The notes: a model not told the origin generated them from the sequence alone. DNA of 64,000 nt from Candidatus Saccharimonadota bacterium (GCA_017437945.1 JAFRWP010000007.1:1-64000); one strand, 5' to 3'. Shown: positions 47,679 through 58,011, counted from the first letter of the stretch. Program-made: numbers and translations.

Positions 47679-50600
47679 GTGGCAAAAACTACTAAAACTG
47701 CAACTAGTGGTACCCGTGTGCAATTCACAGAAGGGGACCAAGTTCTTCCAATACCAAATTTAACCGAGCATCAGACTAAATCCTGGAAAGAATTCGTGGA
47801 TTACGGTCTGCAAGAGGTCTTCAACGAGCTCAACCCAATCGATGACTACACCGGTCAGAAGATGAGCTTGCGCTTTAAGGATTACTATTTCAAGGATCCA
47901 GTAGAAGATGACCACACGGCTAAAGAAAATCTAACAACTTATGAAGTTCCACTTCATGTAAACATTGAGCTTACTAATAAAGTAACCGGCGAAGTTAAAG
48001 AGCAGGATATTTATTTTGGTGATTATCCTTGGATGACTGATCGTGCCAGCTTTATTATTAACGGCACTGAGCGCGTTATCGTTTCTCAGCTAATTCGTTC
48101 TGCGGGCGTATTTTTCTCCGCCGATACGGTTGCCGGCCATAATTATTATGGTGCAAAAATCATTCCAGGCCGCGGTGCATGGCTTGAGTTTGAGACCGAC
48201 ACGAAAGGCGTTATCTATGTCAAGATCGATCGCCGCAAGAAAGTTCCAGTAACTACGCTCTTGCGCGCTCTTGGTCGCAAAAAGACTGAAATCGTTGCTG
48301 ACTTCAAAGACATTGACACCGGTAACGTTCGTTACATTGAGAATACCCTCGAGAAGGACCCTTCCGATAACCAAGGTTCCGCTCTTCTCGAAATCTATCG
48401 CCGTCTCCGCCCAGGAGATTTGGCAACCGTTGAAAACGCTAAGAACATGATTGAGCGCACTTTCAACGATTATCGTCGTTATGATTATTCTCGTGTTGGC
48501 CGCTACAAGATTAATCAGCGCTTAGGCTTTGATACGCCAAACGACGAAGCTCATCGCACGCTACAAATGCAAGATCTTATCGCGATTATTCGCGAGATTA
48601 TCCGCTTGAACAATACTCAGGAACCAGCCGATGATATCGACTCTCTTGCTAACCGCCGCGTTAAATTGGTCGGCGAACTTGTTCAACGCCAATTCCGTCT
48701 TGGTATGCTTCGCCTCCAGCGCAACATCCTCGACCGCATGTCGATGAGTGATCCTCAAACTGTCACTCCATCTCAGTTAGTCAACTCTCGTCCAGTTACT
48801 GCAGCAGTCAAAGAGTTCTTCAGTAGCTCTCAGCTCAGTCAGCTCATGGATGAAACTAATCCATTCTCTGAGCTTTCACACAAGCGCCGTCTATCCTCTA
48901 TGGGCCCTGGCGGTCTTACTCGTGAACGCGCCGGCTTCGAAGTACGCGATACGCATCCAACTCATTACGGTCGTATTTGTACGGTTGAAACCCCAGAAGG
49001 TGGCAACGTCGGTCTCGTATTGAACCTTGCTACCTATGCACACATTAACGATTATGGCTTCATTGAAGCCCCTTATCGTGTAGTCAAAAACGGTAAGGTC
49101 ACTAACGAAGTCGTATACGTTGACGCCGCTGCCGAAGAGAACATGGTAATTGCTGACACCAGCGCCAAGCTCGACAAAGACGGTAAATTCATCGATGAAT
49201 ACGTCTCTGCTCGTAAAGGTCTCGTACCAACTCAGGTCGCTGCATCTGAAGTTACTCATATGGATGCCGCTCACAAGGAAATTCTTGGCGTAGCCGCTTC
49301 TATGATTCCATTTGTCGAAAAGAACCGCGTTGACCGCTCCTTGATGGCCTGCGCCATGCAGAAACAGGCAGTCCCACTAATTAAGCCTGAAGCTTCTATC
49401 GTTTCTACTGGTATCGATGCCGAAGTTGCAAAGAACCTATCCCAGATCGTTTACGCCGAAGGTGACGGTGAAGTTGTCAAAGCTGATTCCAACTCTGTCG
49501 AAGTTAAATACACCGGCAAGAAGGAAAATAAGGTCTATAACCTCATCCACTTCATGAAGACCAACGATGATCGCTGCTATGACGAACGTACTGTCGTTAA
49601 ACGTGGTCAGAAGGTTAAGAAGGGCGATGTCTTGATTGAGGGCGCTTCCATCGATAATGGTGAACTCGCACTTGGTAAGAACTTGCTCGTCGCCTTCATG
49701 CCATGGCGTGGTTACAACATGGATGATGCTATCGTCATCTCCAGCCGCCTCGTCCAAGATGATACTTTGACCAGCATTAATATTCGCGACTTCGACGTAG
49801 AAGTTCGTGAAACCAAGCTTGGCCCAGAACAAGTTACCCGTGATATTCCAAACGTTAGCGAAGCTGCTCTCCGCCACCTCGGTGAAGATGGTATCGTTAC
49901 TGTTGGCTCCGAAGTTAAGAATGGCGATGTGCTCGTCGGTAAGATTACGCCAAAAGGCGAACAGGAACTCAGCTCTGAGGAACGTCTCCTCCGTGCTATC
50001 TTTGGTGAAAAGGCTAAGGATGTCCGCGATACGTCCGTTCGCATGAACGGTTCCGATGGTGGTAAAGTCGTTGGTGTTAAAATCTTCACTCGCGAACAGG
50101 GCAATGATCTCAAATCTGGCGTTATTATGCAGATTAAGATCTACGTTGCTGAAATGCGCAAGATTAGCGTAGGCGATAAGCTCTCTGGTCGTCACGGTAA
50201 CAAGGGTGTCGTCGCTCGCATTCTTCCAGTCGAAGATATGCCATTTATGGAAGACGGTACTCCTGTCGATGTCGTACTTAACCCAATGGGCGTGCCAAGC
50301 CGTATGAACCTCGGTCAGCTCTTTGAAGTTCACCTTGGTATGGCTGCTCGCGCACTTGGTTACAAAGTCACAACCCCATCCTTCGATTCTGTTTCTGATG
50401 AAACCATTTCTGCCGAGCTTAACAAGGCTGGCTTCGAACATGACGGTCGCGTTACTCTCTATGATGGTCTCACTGGTGAGCCATTCGAGGAACGCATTAC
50501 CGTTGGTGTGATGTATATGCTTAAGCTCCATCACATGGTTGCCGATAAGATCCACGCTCGCTCTACTGGTCCATATACGATGGTTACTCAGCAGCCACTT

Positions 50601-51110
50601 GGTGGTAAAGCTCAGAACGGTGGTCAGCGCTTTGGTGAAATGGAGGTGTGGACGCTTGAGGCTTATGGCGCTGCATCGACTCTTCAGGAAATGCTCACTA
50701 TCAAGTCCGATGACGTCTACGGTCGTGCTAAAGCTTACGAATCAATCATTAAGGATACTCCAATTGAAGGACCAAAGCTCCCAGAAGGCTTCAACGTCTT
50801 GGTGAAGGAACTTCAAGGTCTTGGCCTCAAGGTTGACTTACTCGACAACGGTGACGCTCGTGACGCCGATCGCGTCATTGAGAAGACGACCGAAGAAGTC
50901 GAACGCCAACGTGATGACTCCGTGATTTACGCCCAAAAAGACGAAATACCGCCGGAGGAGTATGTGGAGGAAGACGAATTTGTCTCCGACGACACTGCGT
51001 CTGACGACGAAGAAGACGATCAGGGCGATGATAACTACGAAGACTACGATATTGACGAAGCCGGCGATATCGAAGACGATATAACAACTGACTTAGGGGA
51101 GGATCTATAA
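47679..51110 (+). CDS. rpoB: RNA polymerase subunit beta
   Basis: Catalytic beta subunit, 1143 residues, without the large lineage-specific insertions of E. coli. The rifampicin pocket reads SQLSQLMDETNP and SHKRRLSSMGPGGLTRERAG, with the usual sensitive-type residues (D516, H526 and S531 equivalents). The C-terminal GGKAQNGGQRFGEMEVWTLEAYGA is intact. The last ~55 residues are an unusual acidic extension (many Asp/Glu, e.g. SDDEEDDQGDDNYEDYD). Start is GTG 47679 after GAGGGAA. rpoC follows 1 base after the stop. Confidence 0.98.
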   Translation: MAKTTKTATSGTRVQFTEGDQVLPIPNLTEHQTKSWKEFVDYGLQEVFNELNPIDDYTGQKMSLRFKDYYFKDPVEDDHTAKENLTTYEVPLHVNIELTNKVTGEVKEQDIYFGDYPWMTDRASFIINGTERVIVSQLIRSAGVFFSADTVAGHNYYGAKIIPGRGAWLEFETDTKGVIYVKIDRRKKVPVTTLLRALGRKKTEIVADFKDIDTGNVRYIENTLEKDPSDNQGSALLEIYRRLRPGDLATVENAKNMIERTFNDYRRYDYSRVGRYKINQRLGFDTPNDEAHRTLQMQDLIAIIREIIRLNNTQEPADDIDSLANRRVKLVGELVQRQFRLGMLRLQRNILDRMSMSDPQTVTPSQLVNSRPVTAAVKEFFSSSQLSQLMDETNPFSELSHKRRLSSMGPGGLTRERAGFEVRDTHPTHYGRICTVETPEGGNVGLVLNLATYAHINDYGFIEAPYRVVKNGKVTNEVVYVDAAAEENMVIADTSAKLDKDGKFIDEYVSARKGLVPTQVAASEVTHMDAAHKEILGVAASMIPFVEKNRVDRSLMACAMQKQAVPLIKPEASIVSTGIDAEVAKNLSQIVYAEGDGEVVKADSNSVEVKYTGKKENKVYNLIHFMKTNDDRCYDERTVVKRGQKVKKGDVLIEGASIDNGELALGKNLLVAFMPWRGYNMDDAIVISSRLVQDDTLTSINIRDFDVEVRETKLGPEQVTRDIPNVSEAALRHLGEDGIVTVGSEVKNGDVLVGKITPKGEQELSSEERLLRAIFGEKAKDVRDTSVRMNGSDGGKVVGVKIFTREQGNDLKSGVIMQIKIYVAEMRKISVGDKLSGRHGNKGVVARILPVEDMPFMEDGTPVDVVLNPMGVPSRMNLGQLFEVHLGMAARALGYKVTTPSFDSVSDETISAELNKAGFEHDGRVTLYDGLTGEPFEERITVGVMYMLKLHHMVADKIHARSTGPYTMVTQQPLGGKAQNGGQRFGEMEVWTLEAYGAASTLQEMLTIKSDDVYGRAKAYESIIKDTPIEGPKLPEGFNVLVKELQGLGLKVDLLDNGDARDADRVIEKTTEEVERQRDDSVIYAQKDEIPPEEYVEEDEFVSDDTASDDEEDDQGDDNYEDYDIDEAGDIEDDITTDLGEDL

Positions 51111-51111
51111 T

Positions 51112-54100
51112 ATGGCTTGGCAAGATAATTTCATTAGTGCAAACGATTTCGATTCTATTCGCCTTTGCGTTGCCAGCGAGGAAGATATCCTCAACTGGAG
51201 CTACGGCGAAGTCTTGAAACCAGAAACAATTAACTATCGTACTCAAAAACCAGAACGTGACGGTTTGTTCTGTGAGCGTATTTTCGGTCCAGTAAAGGAC
51301 ATTAATCCAAACGATCCGAAGCTCAAAGGTGTTCGCTCCCGCGAAGCCGCCGTCGACAAGGAAGGTAACCTCGTCACCAAGAGTATTACTCGTCGTGAGC
51401 GCATGGGTCATATTACCCTCGCTGCACCAGTAGCACATATTTGGTTCATGCGTGGTACTCCATCCGCACTTAGCCTTTTGCTTGACATTACGGTTAAGAA
51501 CATTGAAAAAGTTGTCTACTTCGCTTCTTACATTATTACCGATGTTGAACAGGAAGAAATCGACAAGCGCCTCGAAGACCTCGAAACTCAAACCGATGTT
51601 GCTCGTCAGGCCATTCAGGTCCGCTACGAGAATGAAGCTAAGGATAAGAACGGCGAAGAAATCAAAGCTCTCGCTGAGGCACAAACTAAAGAGCTCGAAG
51701 AGCTTGAAAATGATTATCGCTCTAAGAAAGCTATCCTTACTGGCTTCGTAAAGGGCGCCGTTATCAATGAAGTCGACTATCGCAACCTCGATGAAGAATA
51801 TGAAGATCTCATTACCGTCGAGATGGGCGCTAGCGGCATCAAGAAACTTCTCGAAGAAATCGATCTCGATAAGATGATCGAAGACCTTCATGAAGAAGCA
51901 GAGAATTGCAAGGGTCAGAGGCAAAAGCGCATTATGAAGCGCCTCAAAATCCTTGAAGGTATGCAGAACGCTGGTATTAAACCAACCGATCTCATCCTCA
52001 ATGTGATCCCGGTAATTCCTCCAGATTTACGCCCAATGATTTCGCTCGCCGGTGGTCGCTTTGCTACCTCCGATTTGAACGATCTCTATCGCCGTGTTAT
52101 CAACCGCAACAACCGTTTGAAGAAACTTGTTGACCTCAACGCTCCAGAAGTTATCCAGCGCAACGAAAAGCGCATGCTTCAAGAAGCTGTCGATGCTCTT
52201 ATTGATAACAACGCTTCTCGTGGTGGTCGTACCGCCAACTCCCAAAACGGTCGCCGCAAACTCAAGAGCTTGTCCGACCTTCTCAAGGGTAAGCAGGGTC
52301 GCTTCCGTCAGAACCTTCTTGGTAAGCGTGTAGACTACTCTGGCCGCTCTGTCATCGTGGTTGGTCCAGAACTCCGCATTAACCAATGTGGTTTGCCAAA
52401 ACAGATGGCGCTTGAACTCTTTAAGCCATTCGTCATCTCTTGGCTCATTAAGAATGAATACGCTAACAACATCCGTTCCGCTTCTCGTATGATTGAGCAG
52501 GGTGAAACCGTGATTTGGGATGCGCTCGACGAAGTTATTGAGGGCAAATACGTCCTTCTTAACCGCGCTCCATCTCTCCACCGTCTCTCCGTCCAGGCTT
52601 TCCAGCCAAAACTCGTCGATGGTAAAGCAATTAAGCTTCATCCACTCGTAGCAAACGGCTTCAACGCCGACTACGATGGTGACCAGATGGCTGTCCATCT
52701 ACCACTTTCTGCTGATGCTCAAGCTGAGGCTCGTGAACTCATGGCTGCCGGCAAGAACCTCTTGAAGCCAGCCGACGGTGCACCAGTCCTTTCCATTACG
52801 CAGGATGTCGTACTTGGTAGCTACTACCTCACCTACGAAAAGCCATCCGCTCAAACTGAGCGCAAGGCATACACTAGCGTTTACGAAGCTGAGCTCGCCT
52901 ATGATATGGGCCTCATTCAGCTCCAGACACCAATTCGTGTCCACACGAAGGGTGAAAAGCGTGATACTACCCTTGGCCGCGTCTTCTTCAACGAGATTTT
53001 GCCAAAGGAATATCCATACGATAACGAAGTTCAGAACAGCAAGCACTTGAAGAAAGTTATGGCTAACATCCTTGATCAATTCGGCGCCGACGCTGCCGTT
53101 GAAGCCGCAGATGCTATTAAGGACCGCTCCTTCAAGTACGAAACCGTTGCTGGTGTCTCCACCTCTAAAGACGACTATCCATACTACCCAGAGGTAGAAG
53201 GTATGATCGCCGAAGGTGAAGGTGTCGCTGCTCAGATTTCCGAACAATTCAACGAAGGCCTCATTACTGAAGATGAGCGCTATCGCTTGACTGTCGCTGC
53301 ATGGCGCAAGGTCGACGATGAAGTCTCGAAGCTCGTTAAGGACAACCTTGCCAGCCTCGATACCAACGTTTCCATCATGACCAACTCCGGTGCTCGTGGT
53401 TCCGCAGGTAACATTAAGCTTGCGTCCGCAACCATCGGTATCATGGTCGATGTGTTTAACCGCGAAATTGAGCTTCCAGTTAAGTCCAGCTACAAGAAAG
53501 GTCTCAATACCCTCGAATCCTTCATCGCAACCCGCGGTGCCCGTCAGGGTCAGGTGTCGACCGCTCTTCGTACTGCTGACTCCGGTTACCTCACTCGCCG
53601 TCTCGTCGATGTGTCTCAGGATGTCTTCACGGTTGAAACTGAAGCAAACGATCCTGGTTTCCGCATCTACAAGTCCGAATCCGAAATCACCGGCATTAGC
53701 TTCGCTGATCGTATCTACGGTCGCTATTCCGCTGAAGCCGTTGAGAAATATGGCCTCGCCGCTGATGAATTAATCAGCCGCGAAGTAGCCGATCAAATCG
53801 CAGCCGATGAAGATATTGATAGCCTCAAGATTCAGAGCGTCCTCACTACCGAATGCAATGATGGCGTTCCACGCAAGGCTTACGGTATCGATATGTCGAC
53901 CCGTCAACCAGTTGCCTACCACGAACCAGTTGGCGTTATCGCCGCTCAGTCCGTCGGTGAGCCTGGTACCCAGCTTACGCTCGATACTAAGCACTCGAGT
54001 GGTGTTGCAGGTTCCGGTGCTATCTCCCGTGGTCTTCCACGCGTCGAGGAGCTTCTCGAAGCTCGTACGCCAAAGGGTCAAGCTTACATTTCGACCGTCG

Positions 54101-54960
54101 CTGGCGTCGTTTCCACTTGGGAAGAAGGCCGCTTCAATATTGTTCAAGTTACCCCAGATGCAGGCAAAGCTGAGCACTTCAAACTCGAAGGTCGCAAGGC
54201 AAAGATCAAAGACGGCGCAACCGTTAAGACTGGTGCAGTTATCGCCAGCAAAGCAAAGGGTGCTGATCCAATCATCGCTCCATTTGATGGCGTAGCTGAA
54301 CTTACCGAAGACGAAATCGTCTTGGTCGCCAACGCCGGTGCACCACTCAAGGTATCCGTACCGATGGATTATGCTCTTACCGTCAAAGAAGGTGAGCATG
54401 TTGAGCCAGGCGATCGTCTATCTGAAGGTTCCCTCAACTTGCAAGATTTGATGAAGTACAAGGGTATCGAAGAAACTGAGCGCTATATCTTGAATGATAT
54501 TCTTACGATTTATGCAGCTCAGGGTCACGAAATCTCCGCTAAGCACCTCGAAGTTATCATCCGCCAGATGTTCTCTCGCGTGATGATTGATGAGCCTGGC
54601 GATACTGCATTTGTGACTGGCGATATCGTCAGCAAGGCTGCTGTCGCCGAAGAGAACGCTCGCGTCATCGCCGAAGGCAAGACTCCTGCCGAATTTACTC
54701 AGATGCTCCTTGGTATTTCTAAGGTCTCCATCTACTCTGATTCGTTCCTCTCCGCCGCATCCTTCCAGGATACGACCCGCGTCTTGATCTCGAGCGCCAT
54801 TTCTGGTCGCGTCGATCATCTCCGCGGTCTCAAGGAGAACGTCATTATTGGCCGCAAGATCCCAGTAGGTACTGGTATTGAATCTCTCGCTGAATACACC
54901 GGCGAAGAAGAAGCGTCCACCGATGCAGAGCCAGCCGCTGAAGAATTAGAAAACGTCTAA
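51112..54960 (+). CDS. rpoC: RNA polymerase subunit beta' lacking both zinc sites
   Basis: Largest polymerase subunit, 1282 residues. The Mg-binding NADYDGD motif (about 518-524), bridge/trigger region and the C-terminal [13 protein letters not shown] segment are intact. The N-terminal zinc-ribbon, normally four cysteines between [12 protein letters not shown] and RRERMGHI, is replaced by a cysteine-free stretch (about residues 62-90, [13 protein letters not shown]). The second site is also lost: the REEDCGT cysteine becomes Ala (about 845), and CxxxxxxCxxC becomes T913, P920, A923 with spacing preserved. All eight ligands are absent. ATG 51112 overlaps the rpoB stop region. A terminator follows. 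Confidence 0.98.
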   Translation: MAWQDNFISANDFDSIRLCVASEEDILNWSYGEVLKPETINYRTQKPERDGLFCERIFGPVKDINPNDPKLKGVRSREAAVDKEGNLVTKSITRRERMGHITLAAPVAHIWFMRGTPSALSLLLDITVKNIEKVVYFASYIITDVEQEEIDKRLEDLETQTDVARQAIQVRYENEAKDKNGEEIKALAEAQTKELEELENDYRSKKAILTGFVKGAVINEVDYRNLDEEYEDLITVEMGASGIKKLLEEIDLDKMIEDLHEEAENCKGQRQKRIMKRLKILEGMQNAGIKPTDLILNVIPVIPPDLRPMISLAGGRFATSDLNDLYRRVINRNNRLKKLVDLNAPEVIQRNEKRMLQEAVDALIDNNASRGGRTANSQNGRRKLKSLSDLLKGKQGRFRQNLLGKRVDYSGRSVIVVGPELRINQCGLPKQMALELFKPFVISWLIKNEYANNIRSASRMIEQGETVIWDALDEVIEGKYVLLNRAPSLHRLSVQAFQPKLVDGKAIKLHPLVANGFNADYDGDQMAVHLPLSADAQAEARELMAAGKNLLKPADGAPVLSITQDVVLGSYYLTYEKPSAQTERKAYTSVYEAELAYDMGLIQLQTPIRVHTKGEKRDTTLGRVFFNEILPKEYPYDNEVQNSKHLKKVMANILDQFGADAAVEAADAIKDRSFKYETVAGVSTSKDDYPYYPEVEGMIAEGEGVAAQISEQFNEGLITEDERYRLTVAAWRKVDDEVSKLVKDNLASLDTNVSIMTNSGARGSAGNIKLASATIGIMVDVFNREIELPVKSSYKKGLNTLESFIATRGARQGQVSTALRTADSGYLTRRLVDVSQDVFTVETEANDPGFRIYKSESEITGISFADRIYGRYSAEAVEKYGLAADELISREVADQIAADEDIDSLKIQSVLTTECNDGVPRKAYGIDMSTRQPVAYHEPVGVIAAQSVGEPGTQLTLDTKHSSGVAGSGAISRGLPRVEELLEARTPKGQAYISTVAGVVSTWEEGRFNIVQVTPDAGKAEHFKLEGRKAKIKDGATVKTGAVIASKAKGADPIIAPFDGVAELTEDEIVLVANAGAPLKVSVPMDYALTVKEGEHVEPGDRLSEGSLNLQDLMKYKGIEETERYILNDILTIYAAQGHEISAKHLEVIIRQMFSRVMIDEPGDTAFVTGDIVSKAAVAEENARVIAEGKTPAEFTQMLLGISKVSIYSDSFLSAASFQDTTRVLISSAISGRVDHLRGLKENVIIGRKIPVGTGIESLAEYTGEEEASTDAEPAAEELENV

Positions 54961-54972
54961 TCTTCTAAAGCC

Positions 54973-55002
54973 AAAAAACTCCCCATAACAGGGGAGTTTT
55001 TT
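54973..55002 (+). terminator. Terminator of rpoBC
   Basis: AAAAAACTCCCC and GGGGAGTTTTTT pair around ATAACA. Confidence 0.93.
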
Positions 55003-55023
55003 GTTGGCTAAGCTTGAGCGATA

Positions 55024-55052
55024 TTGACTTTTTTAGCAAAGTGTGGTATAAT
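55024..55052 (+). promoter_or_regulatory. Sigma-70 promoter of the 55123 gene
   Basis: TTGACT (55024-55029), a 17-base spacer and TATAAT (55047-55052). Confidence 0.9.
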
Positions 55053-55060
55053 AAAAGTAT

Positions 55061-55108
55061 ATGCTCGAATTCGCGGGCATCGCACTCCATATTGGAGAAT
55101 ATTGACAG
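55061..55108 (+). promoter_or_regulatory. 5'-end hairpins in the leader of the 55123 gene
   Basis: ATGCTCG (55061-55067) pairs with CGGGCAT (55074-55080) starting at about +1 or +2. A second small hairpin, CTCCA/TGGAG, lies at about 55085-55097. The first ATG also opens a 14-codon frame ending in TGA just before the GGGGAGGG ribosome site. Confidence 0.5.
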
Positions 55109-55122
55109 GGGAGGGAAATCCT

Positions 55123-55740
55123 ATGAAGAAGATCGTTTCTATTTTTCTTGCGGTACTGATGCTCTGCACGAGCGTTGCGGCCTATGCCGACTGGACCAAG
55201 AATGGCTGGTGGCATAACCCCGAAGATCCTGAAGGAACCTACCATTTCGACGACGACGAACTGAATGATTTGCGGCTGGAAATCTCCGAGCAGCTGAATA
55301 AGGCTGCCGGCATGGCGGCCCTATACGAGCTTGCAGTCAAGCTGCAGGAAAACGGCATGGCCCTGATGAGGTATGAAATCACCGCCCAAAGATCTGCTAA
55401 CTTTGTTTTCTACATTGAGGCCATCAATCGCGATGGTATGGTATGGAGTTGTTATTACTTCACCTTCACTCACGACAGCGCCAAGAAGGTAGTAAATAAC
55501 CTACTGAACGGCAAGACGACATACTACGGCATCTTCATGACGGAGTATGTCATCAACCAGAAGATTAAGGACTACGGCGACGAGCAGATGATCACCGGTT
55601 TTGACCTGGCCACCGACCAGGCAATCGAACAATTCATCAACGTTTTGAACAACTACGATTATTACTACCGTATCTATTACGGCGACGACAACTACGATCC
55701 CGAATGGGATGACGACTGGGACCAGTGGGGTAACGGTTAA
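55123..55740 (+). CDS. Secreted acidic protein, 205 aa
   Basis: Not recognised. A Sec signal peptide (MKKIVSIFLAVLMLC, cleavage after AYA near residue 22) precedes a ~180-residue mature domain with WTKNGWWHNPEDPEGTYHF, then a mixed helix/strand domain. The C-terminal tail is Tyr/Asp/Trp-rich (DDNYDPEWDDDWDQW). Leucine is mostly encoded by CTG, unlike core genes nearby. Start ATG 55123 follows GGGGAGGG. It has its own promoter, leader hairpin and terminator. The secretion signal and isolated unit suggest an exported cargo protein, possibly acquired. Its function is unknown. Confidence 0.8.
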   Translation: MKKIVSIFLAVLMLCTSVAAYADWTKNGWWHNPEDPEGTYHFDDDELNDLRLEISEQLNKAAGMAALYELAVKLQENGMALMRYEITAQRSANFVFYIEAINRDGMVWSCYYFTFTHDSAKKVVNNLLNGKTTYYGIFMTEYVINQKIKDYGDEQMITGFDLATDQAIEQFINVLNNYDYYYRIYYGDDNYDPEWDDDWDQWGNG

Positions 55741-55779
55741 CTTAGTTCTCAACTCTCATCTCTCATCTCCAAAACATGA

Positions 55780-55808
55780 AAGCCTCTGCAGCCAGCAGGG
55801 GCTTTTCG
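55780..55808 (+). terminator. Terminator of the 55123 gene
   Basis: AAGCCTCTGC and GCAGGGGCTT pair around AGCCA, followed by TTTTC. Confidence 0.8.
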
Positions 55809-55813
55809 CATGC

Positions 55814-55841
55814 TTGAAATTATCCAAGAATATGCTATAAT
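55814..55841 (+). promoter_or_regulatory. Promoter of the 55900 gene
   Basis: TTGAAA (55814-55819), a 16-base spacer and TATAAT (55836-55841). A weak ATGTT/GGCAT hairpin lies at 55846-55860 near the predicted start. Confidence 0.75.
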
Positions 55842-55899
55842 TTATATGTTCGAACGGCATTTTCTTGACCGACACGAAAGAACGTTTGGAGGGATTAGG

Positions 55900-56646
55900 A
55901 TGAGAAGGAACAACTACGATCGGAATCGTGATTACCCGCACCCTAGCTACGACGCAAGCGAAGATTTTCTCAGAGAAGCCCGCGGCGATCGTGGCTATTA
56001 TGGTGGAGGCAGATACAGCGGATCCGGCGAACTGAGCACAGCTCAATTCAATTTGCTCATCGGAGTCATTCTGCTTTTCGGCCTGTTTTTGAACTACCTG
56101 ATGGCCAAATACTGCACGGAATACTTCATCAACATCAACCCGGTTGTGCTGATTATCGGCTACTTGGTTCTTGGTTTTGTGGGCATCGGTATTAGTAACA
56201 CCAGTGACAACCCCTTTATCAGCTTCATTGGCTACCTGATGGTGGTCGTGCCGACCGGCGTGCTGATTAGCATCTTTGTTGTCGGAGAAGAGGGCGCAGT
56301 AATCCTGAACGCCATTTTGACGACAATCGGCGTAACAGTGGTAATGATCATAGCTGGCCAGGTTTTCCCGGGTGTATTTATGTCGATGGGTAGAGCCCTG
56401 GTTGTCGCACTATCTGCATTGATTGTCGTTGAGATTATCATGCTGATAGCTGGCTGGTCAGAACCGGGATTCGTAGATATCATCGCAGCGATTATCTTTT
56501 CCGGTCTGATTGGCTATGACTGGGCAATCGCCCAAAGCCGCCCACACACCGTGGATGGCGCCGTAGATGCTTGCGCCGGTCTCTACCTCGATGTCATCAA
56601 CCTTTTCCTGCGCATTGAGAGCAGCAGTAGCCGTCGCAGGAAATAA
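55900..56646 (+). CDS. Bax inhibitor-1 (BI-1/YccA) family-like membrane protein
   Basis: A polar, Arg/Tyr/Gly-rich N-terminus (~50 aa) is followed by about seven hydrophobic helices. The end matches the BI-1 signature: IIFSGLIGYDWAIAQ (conserved Asp) and AGLYLDVINLFLRI. BI-1 proteins form Ca2+-leak channels or interact with membrane proteases such as FtsH. Start ATG 55900 follows GGAGGG; an in-frame ATG at 55846 falls at the predicted transcription start. Leucine codons are CTG-rich. It is a self-contained transcription unit inside the accessory island. Family assignment rests mainly on the C-terminal motif. Confidence 0.72.
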   Translation: MRRNNYDRNRDYPHPSYDASEDFLREARGDRGYYGGGRYSGSGELSTAQFNLLIGVILLFGLFLNYLMAKYCTEYFININPVVLIIGYLVLGFVGIGISNTSDNPFISFIGYLMVVVPTGVLISIFVVGEEGAVILNAILTTIGVTVVMIIAGQVFPGVFMSMGRALVVALSALIVVEIIMLIAGWSEPGFVDIIAAIIFSGLIGYDWAIAQSRPHTVDGAVDACAGLYLDVINLFLRIESSSSRRRK

Positions 56647-56663
56647 TCACCCCTCAAAAAATA

Positions 56664-56699
56664 CCCCCGCACCGAAAGGCGCAGGGGCTTTTTGTTTTT
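56664..56699 (+). terminator. Terminator of the 55900 gene
   Basis: CCCCCGCACC-GAAA-GGCGCAGGGG with two mismatches, then TTTTTGTTTTTG. It also lies at the end of the convergent 56703 gene. Confidence 0.8.
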
Positions 56700-56702
56700 G
56701 CT

Positions 56703-57911
56703 TTACTCTTGTTCAGAACCGAAGTAGTCATGGAAGTCGGCATAAACATACGAAACGGCAGATCCATCTACATTGCGTATGCCGACATGGATTAATTGAC
56801 CGTCGACATTGTAAACCGACTCAATTTCGCCATCATTCGTCTTAACGTTCTCGCGGATGAGTACGCCATTTGCGATGAGGATGTTTTTCAACTTCTGTAT
56901 CGTGTCCCCGGAACTGTCGTAGCTCTCCCAGCTGATGCGCTTAATCTCAAGCATATTGAGTAGCGTCACCACGAGACGGCCTTTAAGGCCATAGAACTCG
57001 ATGTCGTTGAAAATGGTAGGATTCTCGTAGTCTCCTTCCGGACAGTCGAAAGTCCACTGCATCAGCATTGTGTTGTGTTCAACGTAATACTTGAAATCTT
57101 CCACGTTGAAATCCGTTTTGGGATGTCCCCATTTCGACAAATCGATGCCGAAACGCTTGTCGAATTCTTCCGTTTCGGGATGTATACCGTCAAAATCCCA
57201 GACATACAGCGAGCCGCAGTAGTCGAGGAATTCGTCAGTATCCAGGTCGACTATTTCGATCGGGTGATAAGAGAAGTAGCGTTGATTGCGCTTGTTCATC
57301 TCGGCAAGACTTGCGTTTAAAACATGCGTACCGAAATCGTCGGCGAAGAAGACATACTCTCCGTCCGCGTTAACCCGGTAGACGCCGCTGTTCGCAAGTG
57401 TCACAAGGGCGTATGGCGACCAGAATAGAAGCACACCGTCTTTTATGGCGAAGAAATGACTGCATGGAGCGCCGCATTTCGCCAAGAAAAATCGATTAAG
57501 CTCGTCTTCTGGGAAGCCAAAGAAAGAAACGTCTTCTACTTCAATTGCCATAGAGATGTCGTCTCGGAAACTGCAGATGTCGGACCCCAAGACAGCGAAC
57601 AAATCATAGTCACTGTTCGGATAGGCAATCTTGGTACTACAGAAGAAGTCCTCGTAGGTGGTTTCATGCGGCCAAATCGCGACCGGGTTACCGTTAACGA
57701 AGTAGCCAACTTCATCGCCTTCGAGTGTGGCGACGATGCCATCCTTCCAGCGAGCCGCCATGAAGACACGATTATAGTAGTTGCCAGCGTGTTTGGCGAT
57801 TTCATCGTCTTCCATAGCAATGTCGTCATTAAAGATATCCGCCGAAGCGACCGCAATGGTCATTGTCACCATCAGTACGATGGTGAGCAGAATGGTAAAG
57901 AATTTCTTCAT
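56703..57911 (-). CDS. Secreted protein, 402 aa
   Basis: Not recognised. A clear Sec signal peptide (MKKFFTILLTIVLMV, cleavage after ASA near residue 25) precedes a large acidic, aromatic-rich mature domain. Repeated short motifs such as DEVGYFVNGNPVAIW, GVYRVNADGEYVFF and YNVDGQLIHVG look like successive beta-hairpins. Five or six cysteines could form disulfides outside the cell. ATG 57911 follows TTGGAGGTGAG. The promoter lies at 57984-58011. It converges with the 55900 gene. With the 55123 product it is one of two exported proteins in this island, and its function is unknown. Confidence 0.8.
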   Translation of the reverse strand: MKKFFTILLTIVLMVTMTIAVASADIFNDDIAMEDDEIAKHAGNYYNRVFMAARWKDGIVATLEGDEVGYFVNGNPVAIWPHETTYEDFFCSTKIAYPNSDYDLFAVLGSDICSFRDDISMAIEVEDVSFFGFPEDELNRFFLAKCGAPCSHFFAIKDGVLLFWSPYALVTLANSGVYRVNADGEYVFFADDFGTHVLNASLAEMNKRNQRYFSYHPIEIVDLDTDEFLDYCGSLYVWDFDGIHPETEEFDKRFGIDLSKWGHPKTDFNVEDFKYYVEHNTMLMQWTFDCPEGDYENPTIFNDIEFYGLKGRLVVTLLNMLEIKRISWESYDSSGDTIQKLKNILIANGVLIRENVKTNDGEIESVYNVDGQLIHVGIRNVDGSAVSYVYADFHDYFGSEQE

Positions 57912-57983
57912 TTATCTCACCTCCAAAATTGGTCGAGTAAAGCTTTCAAAGAGCGGTTTTCGAGTTCAGCAAAAACTATTATA

Positions 57984-58011
57984 ATTATACCACAAACAGT
58001 ATAAAAGTCAA
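57984..58011 (-). promoter_or_regulatory. Sigma-70 promoter of the 56703 gene
   Basis: On the minus strand TTGACT (58011-58006), a 16-base spacer and TATAAT (57989-57984), with a second TATAAT directly after it (57983-57978). A weak GTTTT/AAAAC stem follows. Confidence 0.82.

Noticed and set aside
48780-48930. Natural rifampicin-resistance substitution in rpoB
   Set aside because: The pocket residues equivalent to D516, H526, R529 and S531 are the usual sensitive-type residues.
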